The notes: generated by a model from the sequence alone, not told the origin. A DNA stretch of 27,031 bases from VMCP01 sp964645755 (GCA_964645755.1 CAZYBT010000025.1:1-27031), one strand, 5' to 3'; positions 1-7,754 are shown, counted from the stretch's first letter. Numbers and translations are program-made.

Positions 1-59
1 ACGTGAAGATCGATGAAAAACAATCAGTTTTCCCCCTTTATTCAACAAATTTCCCTTCG

Positions 60-67
60 TATATTTG
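60..67 (+). promoter_or_regulatory. -7 promoter box of the RNA methyltransferase gene
   Basis: TATATTTG fits the Bacteroidetes -7 consensus TAnnTTTG. It ends 5 bases before the ATG at 73, so the transcript would begin at or next to that codon. No clear TTG -33 element is visible at the expected distance. The box argues against the in-frame ATG at 13, which would lie upstream of the transcription start. Confidence 0.45.
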
Positions 68-72
68 CAAAA

Positions 73-600
73 ATGCGAAAATTAAAAACCACAGAGTTAG
101 GCCGCTTGTCGGTTGAGGAATTTCAGACTGTCGAAAAATGGCCCATATGCTTGGTTTTAGACAATGTTCGCAGCATGAACAATGTTGGATCAATGTTTCG
201 CACATCTGATGCATTTTTGGTGAAAACCATATTTTTATGTGGCATCACCGGATGTCCCCCTCACCGAGAAATTACCAAAACTGCCATCGGTGCCGAAAAA
301 TCGGTTTATTGGGAATATCATGAATCTACCCTAGAAGTGGTGAAAAAATTGCAGCAGGATGGGTATTTTGTTTATGCCATCGAACAAGCCGAAGGGTCAG
401 TGTCCCTCAAAAATATAGAATACCCCAATCAACCCATAGCTTTTGTGATGGGCAACGAAATAGATGGGGTGCAGCAAGATGTGATCAATCAATGCAATGC
501 ATGTTTGGAAATTCCTCAGCTAGGAACCAAGCATTCATTCAATGTTGCCGTTACTTGTGGCATGATCTTGTGGGATTACGCCAAAGCCAAACAGTTGTAA
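73..600 (+). CDS. SpoU/TrmH-family RNA 2'-O-methyltransferase
   Basis: This is a 175-residue SPOUT-class methyltransferase, predicted to transfer a methyl group from S-adenosylmethionine to a ribose 2'-OH in tRNA or rRNA. The three family motifs are visible: motif 1 around residues 31-48 (NVRSMNNVGSMFRTSDAF, with the catalytic-type Arg43), motif 2 with FVMGNEIDGV, and motif 3 near the C terminus (SFNVAVTCGMILW), which together build the knotted cofactor site. An ATG at 13 is in frame, but the 20 residues it would add look unrelated to the family, and a TAnnTTTG box sits just before the ATG at 73, so I prefer 73. The length is short, like other minimal TrmH proteins that lack an added RNA-binding domain. 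The next gene starts on the base after the stop codon. The exact RNA target cannot be read from the sequence. Confidence 0.88.
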   Translation: MRKLKTTELGRLSVEEFQTVEKWPICLVLDNVRSMNNVGSMFRTSDAFLVKTIFLCGITGCPPHREITKTAIGAEKSVYWEYHESTLEVVKKLQQDGYFVYAIEQAEGSVSLKNIEYPNQPIAFVMGNEIDGVQQDVINQCNACLEIPQLGTKHSFNVAVTCGMILWDYAKAKQL

Positions 601-1155
601 ATGCGCTATATTTTTTGTATATTGTGTTTTTGCTTGTTGTCGTGCAACCATAAAAGTACTGATAAATTCCCGGAGGACTTCAAAAACACAATCGCTGCAA
701 AACCCTTTACCGTTGTGGTTTCTTACTCGAATGAATGTCCCGTTTGTATCTTGTATACCAGCGTTTTATCCGATATTATTGGCGAGCTACCGACGGATTC
801 TTTTCAAACAATTTTTTTAAAGGTCAATGCAAATGAAACTTGGGATTTCCTTGAAAATAATGAACTTTTCAAAAAACAAAAGCCGCAAGTGATATCCTCG
901 GATGCGCTGGAAATAGCTAAATCTTTGTCGATTGAAATCTTTCCCGAAGTGGTGGTGCTCAATCAGCAAGGTAAAATTTTTTACAAAGGTGCAATTGATT
1001 CTAGGGTGAAAGAAATTGGAAATACCCATTTTCGACCGGTTGACAATGAAAAATATTTGAACATTGCACTCATGCAAATTCAACAGAATCAAGTCATTTC
1101 AGTACAAAACCATCCTGCTAAAGGCTGTTATATTGAATTCGACAAAAAGCCTTAA
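601..1155 (+). CDS. Thioredoxin-like (redoxin) lipoprotein
   Basis: This 184-residue protein has a lipoprotein signal ending in LLSC (Cys15), so it should sit in the periplasm or on the outer membrane. A thioredoxin-like fold is suggested by CPVC at residues 46-49 after a hydrophobic strand (FTVVVSYSNE) and by a cis-Pro-type IFPEVVVL strand near residue 118. The C terminus has KGCYIEF (Cys176). From memory, a GC-x-I motif of this kind closes the redoxin domain in large fused proteins where a haem c domain and a copper monooxygenase domain follow. Here exactly those domains are encoded by the next gene, 9 bases downstream. The ATG follows the previous stop codon without a gap, so translation is probably coupled. 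A role in handing electrons or disulfides to the downstream enzyme is inference. Confidence 0.75.
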   Translation: MRYIFCILCFCLLSCNHKSTDKFPEDFKNTIAAKPFTVVVSYSNECPVCILYTSVLSDIIGELPTDSFQTIFLKVNANETWDFLENNELFKKQKPQVISSDALEIAKSLSIEIFPEVVVLNQQGKIFYKGAIDSRVKEIGNTHFRPVDNEKYLNIALMQIQQNQVISVQNHPAKGCYIEFDKKP

Positions 1156-1160
1156 TTTTG
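1133..1160 (+). promoter_or_regulatory. Possible internal promoter before the copper monooxygenase gene
   Basis: TTG at 1133-1135 and TAATTTTG at 1153-1160 are 17 bases apart, which fits the Bacteroidetes promoter pattern. The -7 box covers the stop codon of the redoxin gene and ends 4 bases before the next ATG, so any transcript from it would be nearly leaderless. It may only be a chance match inside an operon. Confidence 0.3.
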
Positions 1161-1164
1161 GAAC

Positions 1165-2571
1165 ATGAAAAGAGCGCTTTTGGCTTTCTCTTTGGTGTTT
1201 GGACTTTGGGCTTGTTCGCAACAGTTGGGTGGTGAAGAACTCGACAAAGTAGAGCATCCCACATTTACGCAACACATTGCTCCAATTGTGATCAACCATT
1301 GTGTTCGTTGTCACAGAGTTGGGGGCGGAGCACCCTTTGAATTAACGAGTTTTTTAAAGGTTAAAAATAAAGCAAAAACCATTGCCAAAGTAACCTCCAT
1401 GCGCATTATGCCACCATGGCCTGCCGATCCGAATTATTCGCATTTTGTGGATGAGAATTTTTTGAGTCAAGCTCAAATTAACATCATTCAACGTTGGGTG
1501 AAAGATGGTTGTCCTGAAGGTGCTTCTTCTGCAAAATCCTTTGAAAATATCCCTCAATATGAAAGCAATTTAGGCAAGCCAGATATGGTTTTATCGTTAG
1601 ATACCGTTTTATTAAAGTCGGGCGATTTGGACCGTTTTTTTTATGCCAAGGTAACTTGCAATCAGCCACATCCCAAATACATTCGAGCCATTGAATTTGT
1701 TCCCGGACAACCCAAATTGTTGCATCATTTTAATGGTCATTTGATTAATTATGAGGGACAATCATCCAAGAACATGAATATCAATCCGTTCAAGGTTGAA
1801 ATAACCCCGCGGAATTCAAATATAAATCCGCGTGAAACAAAGGAAGTATTGGCATATCAACGAAGCTTACTCAATGAAGATGGGAGTATTCCTGAGAGGT
1901 ATCATTCTGTTGTGAATTATTTGCCAGGGGTGAAAGGTGTGATGTATCCCGACGGAATAGGAACCATTCCGGTTTCTGAAAAATTCACGATTGTAGGGAA
2001 CGATGTGCACTACGGACCTTCATCAAAAACGGTTGTTGATGCGAGTAAAATCAATCTTTTTTTCACCAATACACCTCCTAAACGCGGTACTGGCGAACTC
2101 ATGCTCGGAACAAATGGGGTGAGTCCAATTGAACCTCCTTTGGTGATTCCTGCGAATCAAAAAACCAAGCATATGTCGAAATTCACCATCAGCGAAGACA
2201 TTTCAGTACTCACGGTAAACCCACATTTGCATCTGCTAGGGAAGAGCTTTTTGGCTTTTGCCGTGAAGCCAAACGGCGATACGGTGAAATTGATTTCAAT
2301 TCCCAAATGGAATTTTAGGTGGCAATTTTTTTATACCTTTAAAAAGATGATGCAAATTCCTCGCGGAAGTACCATTTTTGCTGTTGCGGAGTTTGACAAT
2401 ACTATTGATAATCCAAACAATCCGAATCGTCCGCCTCAGCAAGTGGCTGAGAGACTTGAATTTGGCGGGTCGAGCATGCGCGCCAGCGATGAGATGTTTC
2501 AATTTATAATCACTTACGTGGGGTATCAACCCGGCGATGAAAATATTTCTTTAGAACATGGAAATCGTTAA
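1165..2571 (+). CDS. Haem c / PHM-type copper type II monooxygenase lipoprotein
   Basis: This 468-residue protein has a lipobox (FGLWAC, Cys17) and two parts. The first is a small cytochrome c-like domain: CVRCH at 46-50 is the covalent haem site, and MPPW at 82-85 offers Met82 as a possible axial ligand. The second resembles the copper type II ascorbate-dependent monooxygenases (PHM and dopamine beta-hydroxylase). All six copper ligands of PHM have counterparts: His187-His188 (HHFNGH) and His282 (VHYG) for one copper, His354 and His356 (HLHLLG) and Met444 (DEMFQFIITYV, like the PHM segment DEMCNLYIMYYM) for the other. The family hydroxylates C-H bonds using O2. The substrate is unknown and no PAL lyase domain is present. 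It overlaps the next gene by 14 bases. The haem may replace ascorbate as electron donor, which is inference. Confidence 0.82.
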   Translation: MKRALLAFSLVFGLWACSQQLGGEELDKVEHPTFTQHIAPIVINHCVRCHRVGGGAPFELTSFLKVKNKAKTIAKVTSMRIMPPWPADPNYSHFVDENFLSQAQINIIQRWVKDGCPEGASSAKSFENIPQYESNLGKPDMVLSLDTVLLKSGDLDRFFYAKVTCNQPHPKYIRAIEFVPGQPKLLHHFNGHLINYEGQSSKNMNINPFKVEITPRNSNINPRETKEVLAYQRSLLNEDGSIPERYHSVVNYLPGVKGVMYPDGIGTIPVSEKFTIVGNDVHYGPSSKTVVDASKINLFFTNTPPKRGTGELMLGTNGVSPIEPPLVIPANQKTKHMSKFTISEDISVLTVNPHLHLLGKSFLAFAVKPNGDTVKLISIPKWNFRWQFFYTFKKMMQIPRGSTIFAVAEFDNTIDNPNNPNRPPQQVAERLEFGGSSMRASDEMFQFIITYVGYQPGDENISLEHGNR

Positions 2572-3667
2572 AATTATAGGTGGAAATACAGCGCAAAATC
2601 GTCTGTTTCATGATGTTTTAAGTGATGTTTACAAGGGCGATGCAAATTTCGTGATGCCTTTAGAATCGGATGTTGATGCTGTTTTTGATGTTTCAAAAAA
2701 CAAAAGATTCACCAAGGGAAATGCGGAACGGTGGTTGTTGTTCGACAATGGACAATGTGTAGGTAGGATTGCCGCGTTTTTTGAGAATAAAAATCACAAA
2801 ATTCTTGGGGGATGGGGGTTCTTCGAGGTGTTGAACAATGTGGCATTTGCGAAAGCGTTGATTGACACCGCCGAAAATTGGCTCAAAGATCAGGGCTGTG
2901 AGAAGATTCAGGCGCCTGTGAATTTTGGCGACAGGGATAGTTTTTGGGGATTGTTGGTGAATGGAGATCGAAAGCCGTCGTATTTAGAAAATTACCAACC
3001 ACATTATTATCAAGGCTTTATAGAAGGGCTGGGGTATGAGCGCGAAATAGAGCAAACCACTTACGACATCACTTTGGCCGATTTTAATTATGAGCGTTTC
3101 AGTGCCATTGCGAAGAGGGCGATGGGGAATTCGGATTACCGATTTGAGTTTTTGGATTTTGGAAATTTGGAAAAATATGTGAAAGACTTCGTACAGATTT
3201 ACAACGAAGCTTGGAGCTTTCATGAAGATTTTGAACCGCTAACAAATGAAGTGTTGTTAAAACGCTTTAAAACGATGAAAATGGCCATGTATCCCGAGTT
3301 TGCAGTATTTGCGTATTGCAAAGATCGTCCGATTGGATTTTTTGTAAGCATTTTAGAATTGAATGAAGTTTTTCAGGATTTTGAGGGACGTTTGGGCTTA
3401 TGGAACAAATTGAGGTTTTTACTCAGGAGAGGTAGCATTGCAAAAGCGAAGGGCATTATTTTTGGGGTGGTACCTGATTATCAAAAAATGGGCATAGATA
3501 CAGGTTTGATTATGAAAAGTTACGAGGGGATGATAAAATTGAAAAAAATTTCATCGATGGAATTGGCGTGGATTGGCGACTTTAATCCAAAGATGTTGAG
3601 CATGTTAAAGTCGTTGGGAGCGCAATTGACCAAAACGCACCACACATATTTCAAGAAATTATTTTAA
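2558..3667 (+). CDS. GNAT-fold acyltransferase-like protein, YghO-like
   Basis: This 369-residue protein resembles the uncharacterised YghO-type family, which has a GNAT-like (acyl-CoA N-acyltransferase) fold. Supporting segments are GGWGFFEVLNN, the strand IQAPVNFGDRDSFWGLLV, YQPHYYQGFIEGLGYE, and a C-terminal ELAWIGDFNPKMLSMLKSLG followed by a Thr/His-rich end. No signal peptide or membrane segment is seen, so it is probably cytosolic. Its ATG lies inside the end of the copper monooxygenase gene (14-base overlap), making it the last member of the four-gene run. A catalytic reaction has not been assigned to this family as far as I know, and I assign none here. Confidence 0.7.
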   Translation: MEIVKIIGGNTAQNRLFHDVLSDVYKGDANFVMPLESDVDAVFDVSKNKRFTKGNAERWLLFDNGQCVGRIAAFFENKNHKILGGWGFFEVLNNVAFAKALIDTAENWLKDQGCEKIQAPVNFGDRDSFWGLLVNGDRKPSYLENYQPHYYQGFIEGLGYEREIEQTTYDITLADFNYERFSAIAKRAMGNSDYRFEFLDFGNLEKYVKDFVQIYNEAWSFHEDFEPLTNEVLLKRFKTMKMAMYPEFAVFAYCKDRPIGFFVSILELNEVFQDFEGRLGLWNKLRFLLRRGSIAKAKGIIFGVVPDYQKMGIDTGLIMKSYEGMIKLKKISSMELAWIGDFNPKMLSMLKSLGAQLTKTHHTYFKKLF

Positions 3668-3674
3668 AAAGTAT

Positions 3675-3704
3675 TTGCAAAATAAAATCTTTTCATTAAT
3701 TTTG
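3675..3704 (+). promoter_or_regulatory. tRNA-Lys promoter
   Basis: TTG at 3675-3677 (within TTTG) and TAATTTTG at 3697-3704 are separated by 19 bases, a textbook match to the Bacteroidetes sigma-A promoter. It lies just after the stop codon at 3667. Transcription should start near 3709, giving a precursor with a 5' leader of about 40 bases. Confidence 0.75.
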
Positions 3705-3748
3705 CACCCACGTTTGAGACAAGGCACACGCTAAGAAACAAACAAAAC

Positions 3749-3821
3749 GATTCCGTAGCTCAGTTGGTAGAGCAATACACTTTTAATGTATGGGTCCTGG
3801 GTTCGAGTCCCAGCGGGATCA
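3749..3821 (+). tRNA. tRNA-Lys (anticodon UUU)
   Basis: A full cloverleaf folds by hand. The acceptor stem GATTCCG (3749-3755) pairs with CGGGATC (3814-3820) with one G-T pair. The D arm contains AGCTCAGTTGGTAGAGC. The anticodon stem ATACA/TGTAT (3775-3779 and 3787-3791) encloses the loop CTTTTAA with anticodon TTT at 3782-3784. The T arm is CTGGG-TTCGAGT-CCCAG. The discriminator base is A3821 and CCA is not encoded. It has its own promoter upstream and a strong terminator directly downstream, so it is a single-gene unit. Confidence 0.97.
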
Positions 3822-3827
3822 CTAGAA

Positions 3828-3855
3828 AGCCTCAGAGAAATCTGAGGCTTTTTTG
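3828..3855 (+). terminator. Rho-independent terminator of tRNA-Lys
   Basis: A 9-bp perfect stem, AGCCTCAGA (3828-3836) with TCTGAGGCT (3841-3849), closes a GAAA tetraloop and runs into a T tract (3849-3854). Confidence 0.92.
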
Positions 3856-3891
3856 TTTTGGTGTGGTTACAGTAACGGCTAAAAATTTTAA

Positions 3892-3964
3892 TTTTGTTTA
3901 CTGCATTAAACAAAAATAAATTATTTTGTTTGTTGTAATAAACAAAAAGCGTTAATTTTGTTTA
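3892..3964 (+). repeat. 32-bp-spaced TTTTGTTT repeats with two palindromes (putative operator)
   Basis: TTTTGTTT starts at 3892, 3924 and 3956, exactly 32 bp apart. The first copy is one arm of the palindrome TTTTGTTTA-N6-TAAACAAAA (3892-3915). The second is one arm of TTTTGTTT-N8-AAACAAAA (3924-3947). The third keeps only the left arm and overlaps the -7 box. A 32-bp step is about three helical turns, so the sites would face the same side of the DNA. This looks like an operator for cooperative binding at the ATPase promoter, possibly by the ATPase's own winged-helix-like region. Confidence 0.6.
3933..3960 (+). promoter_or_regulatory. Promoter of the AAA/DUF4143 ATPase gene
   Basis: TTG at 3933-3935 and TAATTTTG at 3953-3960 are 17 bases apart. 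Transcription would start near 3965 with a leader of about 14 bases. The -33 element lies within the second palindrome of the repeat array, so a protein bound there would block the promoter. Confidence 0.55.
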
Positions 3965-3978
3965 GCTAATACAACAAT

Positions 3979-5175
3979 ATGCTCGAGTTAAACAATCGTT
4001 TTTTGCGGAAATTATCCAATGTATCTCTAGATTTTACCAGGTCAGCGATGGTGGAAATTCCATGGAAAGCTCAACTGCTTGGCATTAAGGGGGCCAGAGG
4101 AGTGGGCAAAACCACACTGTTACTGCAGTATATTAAACTGCACTTATCCAATCAAATCTCACAAACGCTTTATGTTAGTTTGGATTCGTTTTGGTTTGCA
4201 TCGCGCAGTTTGTCTGAATTAATTGATGATTTTTATAAACAAGGTGGTAAATACTTGTTTTTGGATGAAGTTCATAAATATCCGAACTGGGCGCAAGAAT
4301 TAAAAAATGCGTATGATGATTTTCCCGATTTAAAAATTGTTTTTACAGGATCGTCGGCGTTGGAAATTTTAAATGCTCGAGCTGATTTGAGTCGGAGGGC
4401 CGTAATTTATGAGATGCAAGGATTTTCATTTCGTGAATTCTTAAGTATAGAATCGAAAATCGACTTTCCGATTTTGTCCCTCAAAGATATTATAGAGAAT
4501 CATGTTCACCATGCTCAAAATATTTGTCAGAAAATAAAGCCATTTCAATATTTTTCAAATTACTTGGAATATGGGTATTATCCATTTTACAGAGAAGATA
4601 AAGATTTGTATGATCACAAATTGACAGAAGTGGTCAACATGATTTTGGAAATTGAATTACCACTTTTAAGGGGAATTGATTCGGGATACGTGTTTAAACT
4701 AAAAGAATTATTGTCTATTATTTCTGCATCGGTGCCGTTTACCCCGAACATCAGTAAATTAAGCGAAAAGATGGCCATCAATAGATCCACAATTTTGACG
4801 TATTTGCATTATTTCCAACAGGTTAGGTTGATAAATAATCTCTTCAAAGAAGCCGGTGGAATCAGTAAATTACAAAAACCGCAAAAGATATATTTAGAAA
4901 ACACCAATTTGATGCAAATATTATCAAGCGACCATGTCAATATTGGCAATGCTCGAGAAACTTTTTTTGCAAATCAGGTAGGCTTTAAGAATGACCTATT
5001 ATATACTGAAAATGGTGATTTTTTAGTCAATAATGAATACACATTTGAAATTGGTGGGAAAGGTAAAACCAACCATCAAATTGCTGATCTAGAAAATGCT
5101 TTCGTCGCCGCAGATGACATAGAATACGGGTTCAATCGGAAAATCCCACTTTGGTTGTTTGGCTTTTTGTATTGA
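3979..5175 (+). CDS. AAA-family ATPase, AAA_14/DUF4143 type
   Basis: This 398-residue protein has a P-loop at 38-45 (GARGVGKT), a Walker B strand KYLFLDE at 91-97, a sensor-like strand VFTGSS near 121-126 and the family segment SRRAVIYEMQGFSFREFL near 138. Residues about 235-290 read as a winged helix-turn-helix (FTPNISKLSEKMAINRSTI). The last 80 residues contain GDFLV and FEIGGKGKT, which recall the degenerate PD-(D/E)xK nuclease end of DUF4143 proteins, though a clean E-x-K is missing. The cellular job of this family is not established. The gene is a single unit, with its own promoter and a repeat array upstream and a convergent gene downstream. It is complete. Confidence 0.85.
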   Translation: MLELNNRFLRKLSNVSLDFTRSAMVEIPWKAQLLGIKGARGVGKTTLLLQYIKLHLSNQISQTLYVSLDSFWFASRSLSELIDDFYKQGGKYLFLDEVHKYPNWAQELKNAYDDFPDLKIVFTGSSALEILNARADLSRRAVIYEMQGFSFREFLSIESKIDFPILSLKDIIENHVHHAQNICQKIKPFQYFSNYLEYGYYPFYREDKDLYDHKLTEVVNMILEIELPLLRGIDSGYVFKLKELLSIISASVPFTPNISKLSEKMAINRSTILTYLHYFQQVRLINNLFKEAGGISKLQKPQKIYLENTNLMQILSSDHVNIGNARETFFANQVGFKNDLLYTENGDFLVNNEYTFEIGGKGKTNHQIADLENAFVAADDIEYGFNRKIPLWLFGFLY

Positions 5176-5184
5176 AGCTCTTAG

Positions 5185-5211
5185 AATTTAAATGAGCCTA
5201 GTCATTAAATT
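5185..5211. terminator. AT-rich bulged hairpin between convergent genes
   Basis: AATTTAAATGA (5185-5195) can pair with TCATTAAATT (5202-5211) across a 6-base loop with one bulged A. It lies between the ends of the ATPase gene and the minus-strand dioxygenase gene. There is no strong T tract, so a role as a shared transcription end is a weak guess. Confidence 0.25.
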
Positions 5212-5251
5212 TATACCTCACAAACCTCAATTGCAATCTTTGGTAACTACA

Positions 5252-6082
5252 TTACTTATTTTTTGAATACAGCACTTCGTTTAATTCTGTATTGATCACT
5301 TGTCCAATTTTTGCACCCGGACACCAGGTGTTCCAATCATTTTCTTGGTTTTTGTTGTCGGGTTGTTTAAGGATCATATCTTGATCCATATAAATAATAG
5401 TCATCACTTTTCTCATTTCTGAAGAATGATTCGCACCTGCACGATGAAAAATCCACCCAGAATGGAAGCTGACTTCGCCGAGATCGAACGTTTCAATAAC
5501 ATGTTCAAAATCAGTTACTTTTAGTTTTTTTTGAATCAAAGTTTCACTCTCATCGCCGATTTCGAGTTCACGTCCCTCCACAATTGAATGACTACCTGCG
5601 CTAAATTCCAAAGGCCCCATTTCGATGGGTGTTGCTTGAAGCGGAATCCATGCCGTAATGGTTTTGTCGCTGCTCAATGGCCAGTAATATTGATCTGCGT
5701 GCCATGGGGTAATGCCTCCGCCACTTTCTTTGAATAGTGCCTGGTCGTGATAGAGTCTTACCCCATTTACCTGCATTATGTCGGTTGCGAGTTTCGCCAA
5801 TCGCTTGCTGAATACCAATTGCTTTATGATTTCGTTTTCCCTCCATAAATTAAAAAGTTGCAAAAAAGCTTTGCCATATGTTGAACGTTCCTCCATTGAA
5901 GTATGCACTTGATTCATCTCAATCACTTGCTGCGAAATGACTGAATTAAAATACGTAACGACTTCATTATCTAACACTTCCTTGAGCTTGATGTACTTGT
6001 ACTTATCGTAAAATTCAATTTGGTCAGAGGTTAATGTATAAGGTGTATTTATTTTTTGAAGGACAGATTCTGGGATCATCAT
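5252..6082 (-). CDS. Phytanoyl-CoA dioxygenase (PhyH) family protein
   Basis: This 276-residue protein belongs to the Fe(II)/2-oxoglutarate-dependent oxygenases of the PhyH type. The facial triad is visible: His128-x-Asp130 in TPWHADQYYW, and a distal His in FHRAGANHSSEMRKV (His213), with Arg224 placed to bind 2-oxoglutarate. The core also has TAWIPLQATPIEMGPLEFSAGSH, typical of the family's double-stranded beta-helix. No signal peptide is present, so it is cytosolic. The family hydroxylates or halogenates small molecules and the substrate cannot be read here. Two consecutive ATG codons (6082 and 6079) could start it. It stands alone on the minus strand. Confidence 0.85.
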   Translation of the reverse strand: MMIPESVLQKINTPYTLTSDQIEFYDKYKYIKLKEVLDNEVVTYFNSVISQQVIEMNQVHTSMEERSTYGKAFLQLFNLWRENEIIKQLVFSKRLAKLATDIMQVNGVRLYHDQALFKESGGGITPWHADQYYWPLSSDKTITAWIPLQATPIEMGPLEFSAGSHSIVEGRELEIGDESETLIQKKLKVTDFEHVIETFDLGEVSFHSGWIFHRAGANHSSEMRKVMTIIYMDQDMILKQPDNKNQENDWNTWCPGAKIGQVINTELNEVLYSKNK

Positions 6083-6099
6083 ATTGAATGTTTCGATTT

Positions 6100-6107
6100 C
6101 AAAAATA
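6100..6107 (-). promoter_or_regulatory. -7 box of the PhyH-type gene
   Basis: On the minus strand this reads TATTTTTG, a match to TAnnTTTG, 17 bases before the ATG at 6082. No convincing TTG -33 element is found upstream. Confidence 0.4.
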
Positions 6108-6172
6108 GTGATTTTGGATACTTTATTAAATTCCCCGGATTGGTACTACTTCGAATGATTGAATGTTTCTAA

Positions 6173-6191
6173 AAAACCAAATGTCCCTCAA
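6173..6191 (+). repeat. 19-bp direct repeat, left copy
   Basis: AAAACCAAATGTCCCTCAA is identical to 7778-7796. The two copies lie in the two intergenic regions that flank the M43 protease gene, in the same orientation. Each contains the 9-mer TGTCCCTCA that recurs across the window. Confidence 0.8.
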
Positions 6192-6338
6192 TAATTGTAG
6201 ATTTTTCTCATTATACTGGTTGAATATCTATTCATATTTCGAATATTGGTTCGTTTTTATGTTAGTACTCTGTTTTTTAGTTCATTTTGGGATAAAATAG
6301 GACCAATAACTTTAATCTTAGCTCTCTCGAAATTTGTA

Positions 6339-6346
6339 TATCTTTG
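6339..6346 (+). promoter_or_regulatory. -7 box of the M43 protease gene
   Basis: TATCTTTG is a perfect TAnnTTTG match. The same word precedes gatB and rnpB in this window. It overlaps the most upstream candidate TTG start (6344), so that codon would not be in the transcript. The in-frame TTG at 6359 would be. Confidence 0.45.
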
Positions 6347-6358
6347 TTTACCGATAAT

Positions 6359-7633
6359 TTGAAAAAGTTCATTTGCATATTCTCTCTGTGTATTTTATTT
6401 TCTTTTGAGAATTTAAAAGCTCAGAATGAATTGAAATGCGGGTTTAATCGAGACTTTTTCAGTGAGAGTTATACCACTTGGTATCAAACGGCGATTAGAG
6501 AAACAAGCAAACCCGTCCTTCAAAATAGATCTCAAATTTTAAAAGATACGGTATACAGCATTCCTGTGGTTTTTCATCTCATTTATCCTTCAAATCGACC
6601 TTTAGATCATGCATTGATCTCAAAAATGATGTCAGAAATCAATGCAGATTTTTCCCGACAAAACCCAGATACAATCAATCTTAGGTCAATATTTAGGGAC
6701 AGAGCGGGAAAAGCAAAAATTAGATTTGTGTTGGCAAACCGTGATCAAAATGGAAATCCGAGCAATGGGTATACAGTTAGAATAAGCAAAGACCTATTTG
6801 GTTTTCAGCTTAAGCTACCACAAAGTGAATGGCATAAGATGAAATTTGATTCAACCGGAGGCACATCGGCTTGGAACACCCAAAAATATTTAAACGTATG
6901 GGTATGCAATTTAATGTCGCCAATAACATTCAGAACTTATTTGTCTGGTTTTGCAACCCCTCCTAAAAATGCACCCCATTGGCCATCCCAATATTACGGA
7001 GATAGCTTAATTGACGGAATTGTACTTGATTTGGATGCATATTCTAACACATCACGTTCTACTACATTAACCCATGAAATTGGTCATTATTTGGGACTAA
7101 GACATGTTTCAGGTGATCCGCCGGCTGTTTTTGACAGTTCTACAATGTGTCAATTCGATGATTCTATTTTCGATACTCCCAGAATATTTTCCCAAAATGG
7201 AATCTGTGACCCCAATATCAATTCTTGCATAGAGCCCTTAAATGATTTTCCGGACATGATCGAAAATTACATGGACTACACCGGAAACCGTTGCCAAAAT
7301 ACATTCACCAAACAACAAGTAAGATTGATGCGATATTGTTTAAATACGCTGAGGTCGAACTTGCCAAAACGAATTATCACGCCTATTCTTTTCTTGGTTG
7401 ATGTTTATCCGAATCCAAATCAAGGAAACTTCTATATAGATTTCAAAGATTCATTTTCAAATAAGTTCACTTATGTTCTTCATGATTATTTGGGACGAAA
7501 AGTACAAGAATCAACCATTTTAGAACCAAAAACATTGGTCAATTTGAATAGTCTATCTTGTGGTTTGTATGAATTGACCATAAAAAATGAATTGTCAGAA
7601 ATCATTTTTCGTAAGAGTATTTTCAAGAATTAA
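6359..7633 (+). CDS. Secreted M43 (pappalysin-like) zinc metalloprotease with T9SS sorting domain
   Basis: The frame has no ATG before the mature domain. I choose TTG at 6359, which gives a clean signal peptide (MKKFICIFSLCILFSFENLKAQ) just downstream of a -7 box. TTG at 6344 would add five residues. The zinc site HEIGHYLGLRH is at residues 239-249, and the Met-turn NYMDYTG (Met305) and the FDTP and FTKQQVRLMR segments are typical of MEROPS family M43 (cytophagalysin/pappalysin-like). Several Cys residues near the active site (MCQF, GICD, NSCIE, NRCQ) may form disulfides. The last 75 residues (VYPNPNQGNFYIDF ... GLYELTIKN) are a type A T9SS C-terminal domain, so the enzyme should be exported and anchored or released. 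It is a single-gene unit and its protein substrates are unknown. Confidence 0.88.
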   Translation: MKKFICIFSLCILFSFENLKAQNELKCGFNRDFFSESYTTWYQTAIRETSKPVLQNRSQILKDTVYSIPVVFHLIYPSNRPLDHALISKMMSEINADFSRQNPDTINLRSIFRDRAGKAKIRFVLANRDQNGNPSNGYTVRISKDLFGFQLKLPQSEWHKMKFDSTGGTSAWNTQKYLNVWVCNLMSPITFRTYLSGFATPPKNAPHWPSQYYGDSLIDGIVLDLDAYSNTSRSTTLTHEIGHYLGLRHVSGDPPAVFDSSTMCQFDDSIFDTPRIFSQNGICDPNINSCIEPLNDFPDMIENYMDYTGNRCQNTFTKQQVRLMRYCLNTLRSNLPKRIITPILFLVDVYPNPNQGNFYIDFKDSFSNKFTYVLHDYLGRKVQESTILEPKTLVNLNSLSCGLYELTIKNELSEIIFRKSIFKN

Positions 7634-7754
7634 AGGGATTTGTTGAATTTCGGAATATTCTATTGGTTTTGATTCTATACTGCAGCTCCAAATGAAAGTA
7701 TCATAAACTAAATCAATACAAAATTTACAATTTTCGTCAAATAACATGCGTATA

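Noticed and set aside
13..72. Upstream ATG of the methyltransferase
   Set aside because: The added 20 residues do not look like the family and a -7 box sits just before the ATG at 73.
3731..3913. 60-residue minus-strand reading frame covering the tRNA
   Set aside because: It is the familiar false protein read from the antisense strand of a tRNA (contains AGTRTQDPYIKSV). The tRNA and its terminator explain the sequence.
3892..3964. Possible mini CRISPR array, given the 32-bp step
   Set aside because: Only 8-17 bases per unit are conserved, the units are palindromes at a promoter, there are no spacer-like unique inserts and no cas gene is present.
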